Origin: Reticulascus tulasneorum
Taxonomy: Eukaryota > Ascomycota > Sordariomycetes > Glomerellales > Reticulascaceae
DNA length: 64,000 nucleotides
NCBI GenBank assembly: GCA_001557505.1
Contig: LSAX01000011.1
Span: 1,364,001 to 1,428,000, forward strand
Reading direction: 5' to 3'
Shown here: piece by piece, positions 11,601 through 25,600 of the stretch
Layout of the letters: the number at the start of each line of letters is the position of its first letter
Numbering within the stretch: position 1 is the stretch's first letter
Program-made: the position numbers and the translations under genes
The notes under the pieces: generated by a model
The model's database searches: none
Told to the model about the DNA's origin: nothing
Seen by the model: only the letters and a program-made list of their open reading frames with translations

Positions 11601-13933
11601 CGCCCGCCCGTCGCACCGCCCTCTGATGCAACCCACACCGGCCGGCCCACACAACCCTCGCACGCACTTCTACTGCGCAGAACCAGAGTATAGGGTATTA
11701 TCTTCAGCAGTTCATCCACGCGACTGGGTTTCCCACAGGGAGACATCGCAGGCTGACAAGGACATGCAAGCGCCTATTTCGTCGTGTCCTCGTCCGCTGT
11801 AATTTCGCTCACCCACTGCAGTCCGAGCTTCCTTACCTGCGTCTCCCATCCCCCTTTCTATCCACTCGGCCAGCTAGCACAGCGATGCAGACGCCACAGC
11901 CGCTAATACGTCCGCTGCCCGTCACTGCAGTCGAACTCTACGGACGTACCTTATATAGCTCAGCTTAGCTGATGAAGCCTCCGCCCAGCCCTCCAGGTGC
12001 TCCCACGGAACATATATAAAAGCCCCCATAATACCGCCGAGCGCGGCTCCTTCGGGGCCATTTTCGAATCTTGGCACTCGACGATGATTAGTCGACGTGC
12101 GTGACCATTTGACGCTGCTGACGAGCGCCAATTTGTCGTTGGAGCCGCTCGCTAAGTAATAGCATCCTCTTGTTAAGGTTCCTGTTGGTGCAAGAGTGTC
12201 GATCAGTCCGCTGCGGGACAGCGTGTGAGGGATTCCTGGAGTGGGCGAGTTGGTTGCTCGTCACTGGACGGTTGGTCCCGCCCAGGCAACCTGGTGGCCC
12301 GCATTGCATTTCCCGCCCACTGGGAGGTCGCTCTCGCTTTCGGCCAGAAGGGGGTGGGAGGGGAGGGAGGGCGGACGGGTTCTGCAGCATACAAACAGCG
12401 CACGCGTGGATTGTTTAGATTGCTACGGACTATTTGATTGTTTTTTGTCTGTATTCGTAGGGCTAGGGAAATCAAATGTGCGAGGATCCGCAATTGAGGG
12501 TGGCCCGCACACGGCCCATGGGGCACTTTATTTCGGCCAGACTCGACCACCAACCACCACGTCGACCTCCACCATTTCGGCCGCACGAAGTTTGATGCCT
12601 CTTTTGGAAGGGGGTCGGTCTGAATCTCCCAGCGGGACCCGCTCGTGCCTCCACCCGACTGGCATCATACGGGCGTGGTCCGACTTGAAATGCGGCGGAT
12701 GCGGACGACTTGCCTGCCATGGCTGAGAAACAAAAGGACCGCTGAGCTCACTGGACCCCCTCCGGACATGCGCGTGAGAGCAGAGGGAGACGTGCTCAAC
12801 TTGCATCGGAGACCACAGCAGCCGGTGCTCCCCAAGTTGCACAAGTTGCGAGGCTCGTCCAATCGAGACGGGAGCCACTCTTCCAGCAACAGGCCTTACC
12901 AATCCTGTCCCACCCCCATCAACACACTGGGCACATTTGCAGGCTGGCATCTCACTGGCCGAAACCGACGAAAATAGGCATGGGGGTCTACGCTTGATGA
13001 CACCAATCAAACGGCCGAGAAATGCAACCACTGAACTGCAAAATGCCTCTTCTGTTCGGGCCAGGCGGGAAGGCTGGATGGGCTGAGATGAGGTGAGGTG
13101 GTGCCCAGTGCTACCCCAGGGCAACGTCAGGCCTACGGAACGCCGCGGAACCCTTTTCTTGCCAATGACTTACGCTGTACAGCATCGTGGGCAGCTAACT
13201 TTGTTCGGAGCTGACAGGCAGACCACAAGGCGAGGCTTCAGCCCGCAAATTGGATACTCGGAGGGTGTCGAATGAGATGACGCCAAGAGGTGGTAGAGGG
13301 GACTGATTCGTTCAGGCCATCGTCACAGACTTATCTGCCCACGTTCACAATGAACTGGTCTATAGCCCTACCCCGTACCAGCTCACGATACGAAACCACC
13401 CCAGATACACGTATCTGGATCAGCTGACCAGTGGCTAGGTCTTACTGTGATCAAACGGCGACCAACGGCATATTAAACCCCGGATATGACAGTGGGCAAG
13501 CAGGGAGTGTGAGAGCCCTAGCACTGCGAAAACGGCGTGGACAAGGGGACGAGGCAGACAAACACATGTGTTCAAGGCATAGTTAAAGTTTGAAAATCAG
13601 TTAGCTTGCCCTGCCCTACCCTAGCATCTGCGTCCCCTTGATCCGCCTCAAGCACGCATATCGTGCCATCGTCATCATCCGCTGCACCCCCCCTGCCCCC
13701 CCCCCCTTCTTCAGCCGTCGGTGATTTGGTGAAATTCAAAAAAGAGTTATCCAAAAAAAATCATAAACCACCCCATAATACCTGCACGCGGAACCCAATA
13801 TTCTGGATAGATCGGGAAGTTCTCCCACCTCATTCAGGCTCACGGAGTAAGCAGCGCAGATCTGCAAGCTATTTTCGGGTCTGAAGTGAAGGGAAGGGGG
13901 TGGCGGGAGCGACGAGGATAGGTTCAACTCTAA

Positions 13934-13954
13934 CCCCCCCCCCCCCCCCCCCCC
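13934..13954. repeat. Poly(C) tract
   Basis: Twenty-one consecutive C residues, followed within seven bases by another run of nine C. Such tracts are error-prone in sequencing, so the exact length is uncertain. Confidence 0.9.
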
Positions 13955-14789
13955 TCTCGTCCCCCCCCCGGTTCTGGGGCCGTTTAAAGGACGAAGCCGC
14001 GACTTCATTGGCGCAAATGTCCAGGTCCTGGCAGGATGTGGCCCCCCGCAGCTGCACCTCATTCGCTAGTGCGACGAATCGTAGCCTCCTCGAACGGCTG
14101 TCCCCACTGGGCTGGGGCTACATTTCGAGATTGACGAAGGGGCTTGGGCGGAGTGGATTGCGGTGCAATTGGCCTAAAATGTCCATCTTTTAGCACCACC
14201 AGGGGTGGTCGATCGCCGTGGCTGACTAACATGGAAGGTTATGTGAGCTGGCATATATCGAAGTGGAAGGATCTAACGCGCGACCCTTTTGCTTCGCCTG
14301 GACTGCCCAATCGCTTCGTTTTCACCTCGCTTGTTTGGGACATGAATTCGTCCGTGAGAGCGACTCCTTGTCCAGAAACCTCGAACACGCGTTGTTTCCT
14401 CAAAGGCGCAAATGAACGGAGCCTCCGCTGAATAATAAACATCACCCGGCGGCGGAATTTAAGCAATGTCACATTCGCTTGGGATTATGAACAAAGAGTA
14501 GAAGGCGTCATGCTTCGGCAGAATTTTATGCCTTGGTATTACGCTCTCGAAATCTACCTGACTGCCCAATTGCAGCCGCTGGTTTATGATGCAAGACAAC
14601 CGATGACGGACATCAACTGCAGCCCCAAGCCACTCTCTTCAATCTAACACTGCAGGTATAGCGCTGAACACCAAGAAAAATAGCCTCGATTGTCGAACCC
14701 CTACCCCGGCCTCTTTCGTTGAGAGACGGAGAGGAATCAAGAATCCCATCTAGCCGAACTCCTAAATCCCATCTTCTACCCACCACATT

Positions 14790-16056
14790 TCACGTGGTGA
14801 TGGTGACAACGCCATCCATGGTGCCGCAAATAGCAGTATGGAACAACCACAAGCCCACATCCTCCCTGCTGATCCTGTACCCAACGGCCGGTGTCTCGTT
14901 GTTGCCAACCTTAATTTTCCGCATGCTTGTGCAATGCCCATTGGTCATGAAGCTGGGCCGGACGACTAACGTGCTGCCGATGAGGCGTCCCCCCGCAGGA
15001 TTATCCGTCTCGGCTCGGATTGCCCGCTCCATTTCTAGCTTGTCCCTCCGCGGGACCCTGAGAAGCCAGTAGAAGGGTAACGAGAAGAACAGGGATATGT
15101 CTCGTCCGGTCCTGCTTATGCCGGTGGTGCTAATGACCGCCAGACGTGGTCTTGGACCCTCCGTGCCTTTGAGGGGAGCGAGGGCGGCGAGGATTGTCTT
15201 GATAGCTCCCCCGCAAATGTTCTTATCGGTAGGTGCTGGCTTGAGCGGGTTCCTCCAGCTGAGATGCCCGCCGATCCCAGAGACGATAATGTCGACGGGT
15301 GATCGGACTGTGCTGTCAGTTCCCGCGGCGACAAACAGCACGGTCTGCACGGCAGCAACATCCATCACGTCGCCCTCGACGATCGTCAGGCGCGCGAGAT
15401 CGCCGTCGGGAACGCTGCGCTCTGCGAGCAGAGCTCGAAGCCTGGACTCGCTTCGGACCACTGCAAGATCCGCGAGATTAGCACCATGTCAAGACAGCCT
15501 TCGGCCATGAGCCATTTTTGAGATCCCGTGAGTATGGCACGTTTAGCTCCTGATATCCAAGGATCTCTTGGGCGAGATTCTCACCAGGTGAATGGATTAC
15601 CGTGAGACAACACCCCCTCATAACACACCCGAAGTAAGATGAGGCAGGGCAAGGATGCGTCTCGGAATTTGGAACCATGGACACGCAAACCGTAGGTGTT
15701 TTCCCCAGCAAGAGGATGACGAGACAAGGCGGTCCATACCGACCCCACTTGCATGCTTCAGCAACAACCTTCTGAGTGCGTTCTTTTGGCCAGCTCCTCC
15801 CGATGCAGTAGGGGTGTACTTAGCTCAACCAGATCGTGAGAAAACAGGTAGGCCATGCGTTCGTACGGCACTTCACCACGCCACCAAGCCACCAGGGGCA
15901 GGCTAGAAGCCAGAGCAAGAAAGAAGAAGAAAACGTGCAAAACCTACACGCATGACATCTAGACTGTCGCTCACCGAGAGTCCGATCAAGACACGAAAGC
16001 ACCGAGCCACCAGTAGCTCCGAAGAAGGCAACGTGCTTGATGGCGGCATTGGCCAT
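14790..16056 (-). CDS. NAD(P)-binding (NmrA/SDR-like) protein
   Basis: The model joins exon 1 (16056-15975) to exon 2 (15460-14790), giving 250 residues. Exon 1 encodes a typical Rossmann start, HVAFFGATGG, the nucleotide-binding loop of atypical short-chain dehydrogenases. Exon 2 begins VRSESRLRALL and contains VSGIGG and a STTGISR segment, as in fungal NAD(P)H-binding proteins of the NmrA-like group. The proposed intron (GTGAGC...TTGCAG) joins in phase. It is 514 nt, long for this window, and the joined protein lacks roughly ten residues that relatives have between the Gly loop and the VRS motif. A small internal exon is probably missing from my model. The gene points away from the megasynthase 3.6 kb upstream of it. 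A tailoring role is possible but rests on position alone. Substrate unknown. Confidence 0.75.
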
Positions 16057-17092
16057 ATCGTCTTGGATTTGGGGATTAACCTGTTGATGCAGATCTGGGT
16101 CCGGAATAAGTCGGTGGTGGTGGCTGAGCGCCGTCGATGGAACGCGGAGATGTGACGTTGGCCGGCCTGATTGGGGGATGGGGGAGGTTGAGACCACAAC
16201 TGCGTACATACATGGACCTGCTTGGCCCTACCTTGGTTTGGACTAGCCGTGTTCGGTCTTTGGAGGTGAGGATCTTGTTGGTAACAAATAGATTCCAAAA
16301 GCGGGTAGGACACTGTGAGGCTGGCTTGGGATGCGAGTGATTGGGGATGTAGCGCGAAGGAGTGGGGTGGGGGTTTGAGACATCGTTGGAAGGATGAGGC
16401 AAAGCTGGAAGCTGCCGGGTGGCGTTTGCTTGCCTCGCTCCTTTCCCGCGGCAGATGCACACACAGTAAGGTACCGACCACCTAAGGAATGTAGGGAATT
16501 ACCTCTCGACATACCTAATCTGACGGAGGGAGTATGGGGAAAAGAGCCAAAATTTCGGCACCTTCGGGCGGGCCTGCCAAACAACGCCTCACGGCAAGCC
16601 GACCCGGTGGGAAGTCTAAACGAGAAGACGAAACGAGATGAGATGGTCCAAACGAGAGACGTGTCCCCGATCCTTTCGGTGCTTACTTTGAGCTCTACTC
16701 TAACTTGCGATGCCCGAAGGCTGACTGATGATCATAGCTGTATGAGAGAGCTGGGCTGTGAGGCTGTGAGGATGCTGAGGATGGGGAAATCCCGCCTCGC
16801 CAATAAGACGGCACACACGCACAACGACTGTGCAACAGGAGGTGGGGGAAGGAGCGGGAATGCGTATAAAAATGGAATTGATAGGGCAATGTGAAACACT
16901 TGACCACATTGTTAGCTGTGCCTTTTGTACGTCTGTCTCTAGCACGGGTGCGGATTGCCCAATGATCTCCGGGCAGCGGCTTCTTGGTGTGCTATGATGT
17001 GATGTGATATGTGTGTGTGTGCACCTTCAGAGGTACACCTACCAGCCTACCTGCCTAGGTAGTATGTGATCTGAATCTGAGACCACTCGGAC

Positions 17093-17112
17093 GAAGGAAG
17101 GAAGGAAGGAAG
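17093..17112. repeat. GAAG tetranucleotide repeat
   Basis: Five uninterrupted GAAG units in the intergenic region upstream of the megasynthase. Confidence 0.9.
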
Positions 17113-17260
17113 AGTGAAGGAAGCAGCCAATTCGAGCGTGTTGCGATATCTCTCTCTCGCCCACTAGGTGCGACCTTGTTGTCTTTGACCCTCCAACCCA
17201 CGCAACTGGGTGTTCGCCGGTCGGGGACTTTTAGAGCCCGTAAGGTTATTCACCTCAGTT

Positions 17261-17287
17261 TAGGTAGGTAGGTAGGTAGGTAGGTAG
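17261..17287. repeat. TAGG tetranucleotide repeat
   Basis: Six to seven TAGG units in the intergenic region upstream of the megasynthase. Confidence 0.9.
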
Positions 17288-19690
17288 CTGGGCTCTCATC
17301 AGCTTAGAGCAGGTAATTACTGTACCTACGTGCCCTGTAGCCTGTCAACGCGGATCTTTGGTGTGGGGTGGGCAGTGCCCCTGTGGAGGAGGGGTGGCTG
17401 TAGCGCCGACCCCTGATTCCGTCGAATATCGCAGTGAACAGGCAATAGCCCGTCGGCTATGAATCGGCCTTCATAAGGCATTTCTTCAGACGAAAGAAAA
17501 TAATCCGTCCGAAGATTATCATTTTCGAGTCCGTCGGTATCGTTTCCCCAAAAGATATTTGTGGAAACCCGCAGAGATCGTCGAGGCTTGATTCAAGTTC
17601 GCGGAACGGTGCAGCTCACCCACCCCGCTTGGCGAAACCCAGAAACAAGGTCCTGGACGGGGTGGAAGGGGACGACGTCCAGAGAGCGTAAGATTGGAAC
17701 TTTGGCAGCCGAGCCCACTGATCGCCCTGAGCTTGTTTGCACTTCCGTGGAGCAGGTCGCAAAAGGTCAGTCAGTAATCTGTCGAGTAGGAGGTAGATGA
17801 TCCGGGATAAAGGGCCTCCCAAAAATACTTCTTCTCCCGCACAGTGGCGTGTCTTTGGGAAAATGCCATCATGAATCAGCTTTAGCAGGTGGAAGCGAAA
17901 CCACAACCCGGATCCTGAACCCCACAAGCCGCCTCCAGAATAAGAAACTCACCAAAGTTAAGCCACTATCGCCTAACGGTAGTGCCCCGCGCTCAGAGTA
18001 ATGGCGGATGATTTACCACACCGGGCCCGTCGTGTCTTGGAGGACGGCCTGGCTGGCCTGGCCCACTAAAACAGCACTAAAAAGCTTGACAGTTAGTGAT
18101 GGGATATGCCTGTAAACCTTCGAGACCCCACTGCAGGTAACCTACCTAATTTACGTGAAGTGAGCGCGCACCCGAATTAGAGTGTGCTCTGCTGCTTTTG
18201 CTGCGACACCTTTGTGCATCCAGGGACGCTAGGATCCCCAGCCTGGTCCGACCCATTTAGCAAAGCACCCAACGGGGCCTTGGGCTGATCCTCTCTCCTG
18301 GTAATCCCATCAGATGTAAGTCAGACGCGTGTCTCAAATGAATTTCTGCACTTCTGATGGCCTCCATCCCGGGTTTCCATGCCACGACATGTACTTGGCA
18401 ACGAAGCCAGTCTGACCTTGGCAATAAACCGTGTTGATCGCGGTAGAAACCTCGAGGTACATCGGGCTACATGGTCGATGTAGCCCCAAGTACCCTCTGC
18501 ACAATGCTCGTTGTCGCCCTGGGACGGATTCGCACCAACCCAGGTCCTGGTCCAGGTGCATCTCACCTGATCGGCTCGCACCGCAACTTAATCAATCTGC
18601 ATCACACTCTCCGCCAGCCAAAGGGTGTTTCTTGGCTCTGTGCATTTGCCTGCCCCCCGGCTGGGAGCATCGATGCCTTACCTAATAACCCAGGTGGCCC
18701 TGTTAGATCGGGCTCGCTCGCATTAACCTGTCTGCAGTGGCTGGCACCTGAGGACCTGAGGGAATATTGACGCATCCGTGTTAAGAGGTCGGTTAGGTTG
18801 GGTGGGCGCCGGCCCTAAAAATTCCCTGTCAGCGGAGCGTTACAGCGTGTCGGGCCCCATAGTTTTAGCGCTCCCTCGCTGGCAGGGCTAAGGTGGGTTG
18901 GTTTGGGTAACTTAACTTCCGGTTCCCATAGGCTGGCACTGCGCACTGCAGCGGGTGCACTCCAAATGCGATAGGCCTATCGCTTGCAAGCGCGAGGGGC
19001 GGCTGAGCCCGACTACCTGCCAGCAGTGCCCCATCCCCTCTGCGACTCTATTTTCCCATCCCATTTCCCCAGCCCCGTACAGATGCCATTTCGAGAAATA
19101 CACTTCATCGCACTCCGTACACGTTCGGCGATGCCATCGGCCTCCGGTGTGCTACGGAGCTGCCATCGCCAAAATGCCTCCTAGATATCGTCCAGAGTGG
19201 AGTGTTGGCGTGCCTGGTTGTCGAAGCGGAGCTCGCATCGGCCAAGATATCAATGTGGTGGTGTCCCATATAGACCGACTTCGAAAGGAGATATCCTGTC
19301 TCCTGTGTTCATCAGTATCATCAGCTTTGCTCGGCTCTACTACTGACTCAACCGATTGACAGATTGTCGACTCTTCATGCCCATTCTAGTCCAGCACATC
19401 AGTGAAGAGTTCCAACCTCAGGAACCTTCTTTCGTTTCCACCTCCCAGTTTTGAGATTCAAGTAAGACTTACTTGCCCAAGGAAGACGATAGGTCCTTCC
19501 TGTAACTCAACTTCTCAACTCTTCAACCAAAACTCTTTGGGTGAACAAACCAAACCATTATACCCTCACCCTCGACAAGAACGTTACACACTTTCCGGGA
19601 ACCCTTAACAGGCTTTTCGAATCAAGACTAAATCAAACAACGAGACTTAGACTTCTAGATCCAACCGTTTGAAAGAGAAATCTGATCAAA

Positions 19691-22600
19691 ATGCCTGCCC
19701 GCGTTAACGTTCGTGAGGATGATCCCACCGTCATCGTGGGTCTCGCCTGTCGAGTTCCTGGGGCTTCCAACCCCAGCAAGCTCTGGGACCACATTGCGGC
19801 CCAGCGAGATGTCCAGAGGAAGATGCCAGAAGACAGATTCAATGTCGACGCATACTTCCATCCTGATGGCACCAACAAGGGCACTGTACGTATCAACCTT
19901 GGCAGACTTGGCGAGGGAGAAACCATTACTGACCGATTTCCAAGACAAATGCCCGCTACGGCTACTTCCTCGACCAGGATATTGCCGAGTTCGACAACAG
20001 CTTCTTTGGCATTTCTGGCAAGGAGGCTGATGCCATGGACCCCCAGCAGCGTCTGCTCCTGGAAGTCGTCTATGAGGCCCTGGAGAATGCCGGAATCAGC
20101 CTGCAGGACATCAGCGGATCTCAGACCTCTGTTTTCTGCGGCTCGTTCACCAACGACTACCTCTCCATGACTGGCAAGGTGAGCAATTAATCAACCGTGG
20201 ACAAGACTGCCGGCGAACGGGAGCTGACCTCGCCTAGGATTTGACTGCCAACTACCCGATGTATCACGCAACGGGTACCGGAAACGCAATTCTGTCCAAC
20301 AGAATCTCGTACTTCTACAACCTTCACGGCACCAGCATCACTCTGGATACTGCTTGCTCGTCCTCTCTGGTTTGCTTCCATCTCGGTAACCAGTCTCTCC
20401 GCAATGGCGAGGCTGATATCTCCATTGTGATCGGTTCTGCGCTCCACTTCGACTCTAACATCTACATCACCATGACGGATCTCGGTATGCTTTCCACTGA
20501 CGGCCGATGCCGAGCCTTCGACGCCTCTGGCAGCGGTTACGTCCGTGGTGAGGGTATCTGCGCCGCTATCCTGAAGCGCCAGAGCGATGCCGAGACCAGT
20601 GGTGATTCCATTCGTGCTGTTGTTCGTGCTACCGGCTCCAACCACGATGGTAGGAAGAACGGTATCACTCTGCCCAACTCTGTTGCCCAGGAGGAGCTGA
20701 TCCGCAGCACCTACGAGCAGGCTGGCCTCAACCCTCTTGATACCCAGTACTTCGAGGCCCACGGTACCGGTACCGCGGCCGGTGACCCGATTGAGACTCG
20801 CGCCATTGGCGCCGTCTTCTCCCCTGGCCGAGATTCTGATAACCCTCTTTACGTTGGCTCAGTAAAGACCAACATTGGCCATCTTGAAGGTGCCTCGGGT
20901 CTGGCTGGTTTGATCAAGACCACCCTTGCTCTTGAGCGCGGCCAGATCCCCCCTAACATGCACTTCGTCACCCCGAATCCCAAGATTAACTTCAAGGACT
21001 GGAGAATCTCCGTGCCAACCAAGATGACCGAGTGGAAGGTCCCGGAGGGCGTTGCCCGACGTGCGTCCATCAACTCTTTCGGTTACGGTGGTACCAACGG
21101 CCACGTCGTTCTTGAGGAGTACCGAAAGGAAGCCCCCAAGGCCGCGCGTGTCGTCAAGGCTATCGAGAACGGTGTTCATGCTCGTCCTTACCTCGTTCCC
21201 CTCACCTCTCACTCGGCCAAGGCTGGTGAGCTGTCTGAGGAGACGCTTAAGGCCTACCTTGAGCAATCTGAGGACATCAACATCGCCGATCTCGCATTCA
21301 GCCTGTCCACCCGCCGTACTCTGCACGGCCAGCGATCTTTCGTTGTTGCAAACGACTCCGCCGGCTTGGTTGAGCAATTGACCACCCCCCGCCCCGCTGC
21401 TAAGTGGACTCTGGCCAACAAGACTACTCCCCGACTTGGCTTTATCTTCACTGGTCAGGGAGCCCAATGGTTCGCCATGGGTCGTCAGCTCATTGAGGAG
21501 TCTCCCCTATTCCGACAGAGCCTCAAGCGCTGCGACAGCATCCTCCAAGCGCTCCCAGATTCCCCAGAATGGTCCATCCTCGAGGAGCTGATGAAGACCA
21601 AGGACACCACTCTTCTCAGCCAGACTCTGTACTCTCAGACCATCTGCACTGCCCTGCAGCTGGCTCTCTTGGAGGTCATGAACAGCTGGGGCATCAAGCC
21701 CGATGCTGTTGTCGGACACTCTTCTGGAGAGATGGGCGCCGCCTTCGCCGCCGGCATCCTCTCTTTCGAGAACGCCCTCATTGCCGCCTACTACCGTGGC
21801 CGATACATGTCCGCCAGCAACGAAGGCGGTGTTCCGGGAGGCATGATGGCCGTTGGTCTGACTGAGGCCAAGGCTCTTGAGGAGCTTAAGCCTTACAAGG
21901 GCCGACTCTGCATTGCCGCTGTCAACTCCCCATCCACCATGACCATCTCTGGTGATGAGGATGCCATCCTCGAGCTCAAGGAGTCCCTCACTGAGAAGAA
22001 GGTATTTGTCCGTCAGCTCATCGTCAAGCAAGCTTTCCACTCTCACCACATGATTCCTCTCGCTGGTGCCTATGAGAACGCCCTGAAGAACTGCAAGACC
22101 TTCACCACTCAGAAGCCAACCTGCCGCATGTTCTCCAGTGTCACCTCTCGTCTGGCCGACCACGAGAACATGGGAGCCAAGTACTGGGCTACCAACATGA
22201 CCAACGCCGTTCGCTTCTCTGATGCTCTGACTGGTATTCTCCTGGACGATGAGGATGAGCAGAACATTGATGTTCTCGTCGAGATTGGTCCCCACCCAGC
22301 TCTCAAGGGCCCTGCTCGCCAGACCACCCAGACTCTTAAGCTGGAGCTGCCATACGTCGCTTCCCTGACGCGCGGCATTCCCGACTTTGAGGGTCTGCTC
22401 GGCATGGCCGGTACGCTCTTCTCCCTTGGCTACCCCGTCGATCTTATTGCTGCCAACCAGAACCTCAGCCTCGGTGCCGATGGCGCCCTTGTCAAGGTCG
22501 ACACTGGCTCCAAGCTCGAGGATCTCCCAACCTACACTTGGGACCACCGACGATACTGGACTGAGACTCGGTACATCAAGGAGCATCGTCTCCGAAAGTA

Positions 22601-25600
22601 CCGCCACAGCACTCTCGGCCACATTATCCCTGGCAGCATCGTCAAGCATCCTAAGTGGCGCAACTACCTCCGCCTCAAGGAGCTCCCATGGCTCAACGAG
22701 CACGTCGTTGATGGCAAGGTTGTTTTCCCAGGTGCTGGCTACATCAGCATGGCCATCGAGGCTGCTCTCCGCGTCGATGAGGTGGAGAGCGTCAAGATGA
22801 TCTATGTCAAGGATATCGTCATCAAGAACGCTCTTCTCCTCCCCGCCACCGACGATGGTGTTGAGATCCTCCTAGAGCTTAAGCCAGTCACACTCTCTGC
22901 CAAGAGCCACTCCGAGACCTGGTATGAGTTCGCTGTTTACTCTTACGATGACAACAGCAACTGCACCGAGCACTGCCACGGTCTCATCAGCATTGAAAAG
23001 GGTGCCCCAGGCCCTGTTCAGAACTACTCTGGTCATATCGACCTCGCACAGATGCGCAAGAACACTAACCGCTCTGTTACCAGCGGCCAGTTCTACAAGC
23101 AGCTTGCGGACCTTGGTCTCGAGTACGGTGAGAAGTTCCGACTTCTCAGCGGCTCCGTTGAGAGCGGCCCTGGATTTGCCGTGTCTGACATGTCCTTCGA
23201 TCCTACTGTCCTACCTACTGGACCAGGTGACGAGACTGTCATTCACCCCACTCTTCTTGACGCCTTCTTCCACGTCATCTTCAATGCCATCGAGTCGCGT
23301 CTCGGCCGCCCTCTTGACGAGCCTTATGTGCCTTCGTTCTTCAAGGCACTCAAGATCTCTGGTCAGTTCCTGGAATGGACCAAGTCGACTGATGTCAAGA
23401 ACTTCCAAGTTGCCTCCTTCACGAAGCTGCCTTCTCCCCGTGTGGCCATCAACGATATGTACATGCAGAATACCGAGGGCAAGCTGATGATGCAGATTGA
23501 GGGCTTGGAGGTCACTTCTCTTGGTCGAGAGATGCCCGAGGGCACTGGTCCCCGCACTCTCTTCTACCAGCAGAGATGGCAGCCATGCTTTGAGCTTCTC
23601 TCTAGCGCAAAGGGCCGATCCCTGTCTGAGGTTGTCGACATCTTCGCACACCAATACCCTGACAGCAAAATCCTTCATATTACCTCCAGCGTCGAGAAAT
23701 CCAAGCGAGTCTTGGAGAGCCTCGGTGGTGGTAAGAACCAGCGCCGCCGCTTCCACAACATGGATGTCTGGTCCCTGAACGGTGAGACTCTTGGCGAGGA
23801 GTTCGAGGCTCTTAACACCACCTACAACGGCCTTGTCAACGTTGTCGAGCCCAAGGCCGATGCCTATGACTTGGTCATTGTCAGCGAGACTGGTGTCGTC
23901 AGCGCCGTTCCCTTCATGAAGGATAGCGGCTGCATCATCTTCGACGGCCAGAAGGGAGCCATCGCTGCAGATCTCCAGGAGGTCTTCTCTACTCCAGTTT
24001 GCACTGCTCTCCGCAAGAGAAAGGACACCCCTGCATTGACCGGTACCCTCTCGGTTGTCATGCCATCTTCCAAGGCGTCTGACCGCACCCTCACCGTCTT
24101 CAATGCTCTGCAATCTGCGTACAACGGCCGCATTGCTAAGACCACCTGGACCGAGATTTCTGAGGATGGTCTTTCCGTCTTGAACGAGAACATCGTCGTC
24201 CTGTCCGCTCTTGATGAGCAGATTGAGCAGGAAGACATCTTCAAGGGTGTCCAGCTGCTTCTGACTGACATCAAGAAGAACGTCATCTGGGCCTTGGAGG
24301 GTGCTACCCTTGAGTCTTCCCGACCCGATCTTGCCATGATCATCGGTCTTCTCCGAACTGCCCGTTCCGAGAACGATAACATGCGCAACGTAAGCTTCGA
24401 TTTCGGCCGGGATACCCCCGCCGGTGCTATCGCCGCCAACATCATCCGCTCTCTGGATACCACCCTCACTGAGGATGAATTGTCCGAGCGCAATGGAGTT
24501 GTTTACATTCCCCGTATCGAGTGCGATGACGCTCGCAACTCCAAGCTCCGAAACGGCCCCGGCCAGGAGCCTTACCTGGAGCGATTCGGCGAACGCCGCC
24601 CTCTCCAGCTGAAGATCGGCAAGATCGGTCTTCTCGAGACCCTCTACTTCGGCGAGGATGAAGAGATTGTCGACAACGAGCTTGCTGCTGATGAGCTTGA
24701 GATCGAGGTCAAGGCATCTGCCATCAACTTCCGTGATATCGCTGCCTCCATGGGTATCATTGACGACTACAAGCTTGGTGACGAGTGCGCTGGTATCGTC
24801 ATGAATGTCGGCTCTGCCGTTGAGGGCTTCAGCGTCGGCGACCGCGTCGTTGCCTGGAGACCCGGCCAAGGCGCTCACCGAGCCATTTGCCGCAACCCTG
24901 CATCTCTGTGCTACAAGGTTACCAACCCCGAGATGAACCTTGCCGATGCTGCCGCTCTGCCTTGTATCCTGACTACCGCCTGGTTTGCTCTCATGGACAC
25001 CGCCAGACTGCAGAAGGGTGAGACCATCCTGATCCACTCCGCTGCCGGTGGTGTCGGTCAGATGGCTATCCAGGTTGCCCAGAGAGTTGGTGCTCGCGTC
25101 CTCGTCACTGTCGGTTCACCCGGCAAGCGACAGCTCCTCAAGGACCAATACGGCATCACCGAGGACGCCATGTTCTCGTCCCGTGACGACACCTTCCACG
25201 ACGGTGTCATGGCTGCCACTGGCGGTAAGGGTGTCGATGTTGTCCTGAACAGTTTGGCTGGTCCTCTCCTGCACGCCACCTGGGCTTGCCTCAACGCTTT
25301 CGGCCGATTCATCGAGATCGGAAAGCGTGATATCCACGAGAACACCAAGATTGCCATGGAGCCTTTCCGCAAGAACGTCATGTTCGCATCCGTCGATTTG
25401 ATCACCATCTTCGAGCGCAACAAGCCTCTCGGTGCTCGCATCTTCCGGGAATGCTGCGCCCTCGTTGATAGCGGAGAGATCAAGCTTCCTGCAACTGTCA
25501 AGGAAGTCTCGTACGCTGACGTTATCAAGGGCTTCCGTCTCTTGCAGATGGGTAAGCACACTGGTAAGGTCGTCTTGGTTCCTGGCAAGGATGACATGGT

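Larger units (their letters stand above)
3571..14789. other. Gene-poor 11 kb stretch
   Basis: No convincing protein gene was found on either strand. The many short open frames have low-complexity or shuffled-looking translations, none with a recognisable domain, and none could be linked by splice sites into a plausible protein. The DNA is not AT-rich, so it does not look like heavily RIP-mutated repeat DNA by eye. It carries several microsatellites, long C and G homopolymers and two weak tRNA-like sequences. A non-coding RNA or a fast-evolving small gene cannot be excluded without transcript data. Confidence 0.6.
16057..19690. promoter_or_regulatory. Divergent intergenic region upstream of the megasynthase
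   Basis: This 3.6 kb stretch separates the minus-strand NAD(P)-binding gene from the plus-strand PKS-NRPS and must hold both promoters. I see no coding sequence I can support. It includes a (GAAG)n run at 17093-17112 and a (TAGG)n run at 17261-17287. The last 250 bases before the start codon are rich in CAA and ACTC, as expected for a fungal 5' leader, and the start context CAAAATG is favourable. Confidence 0.5.
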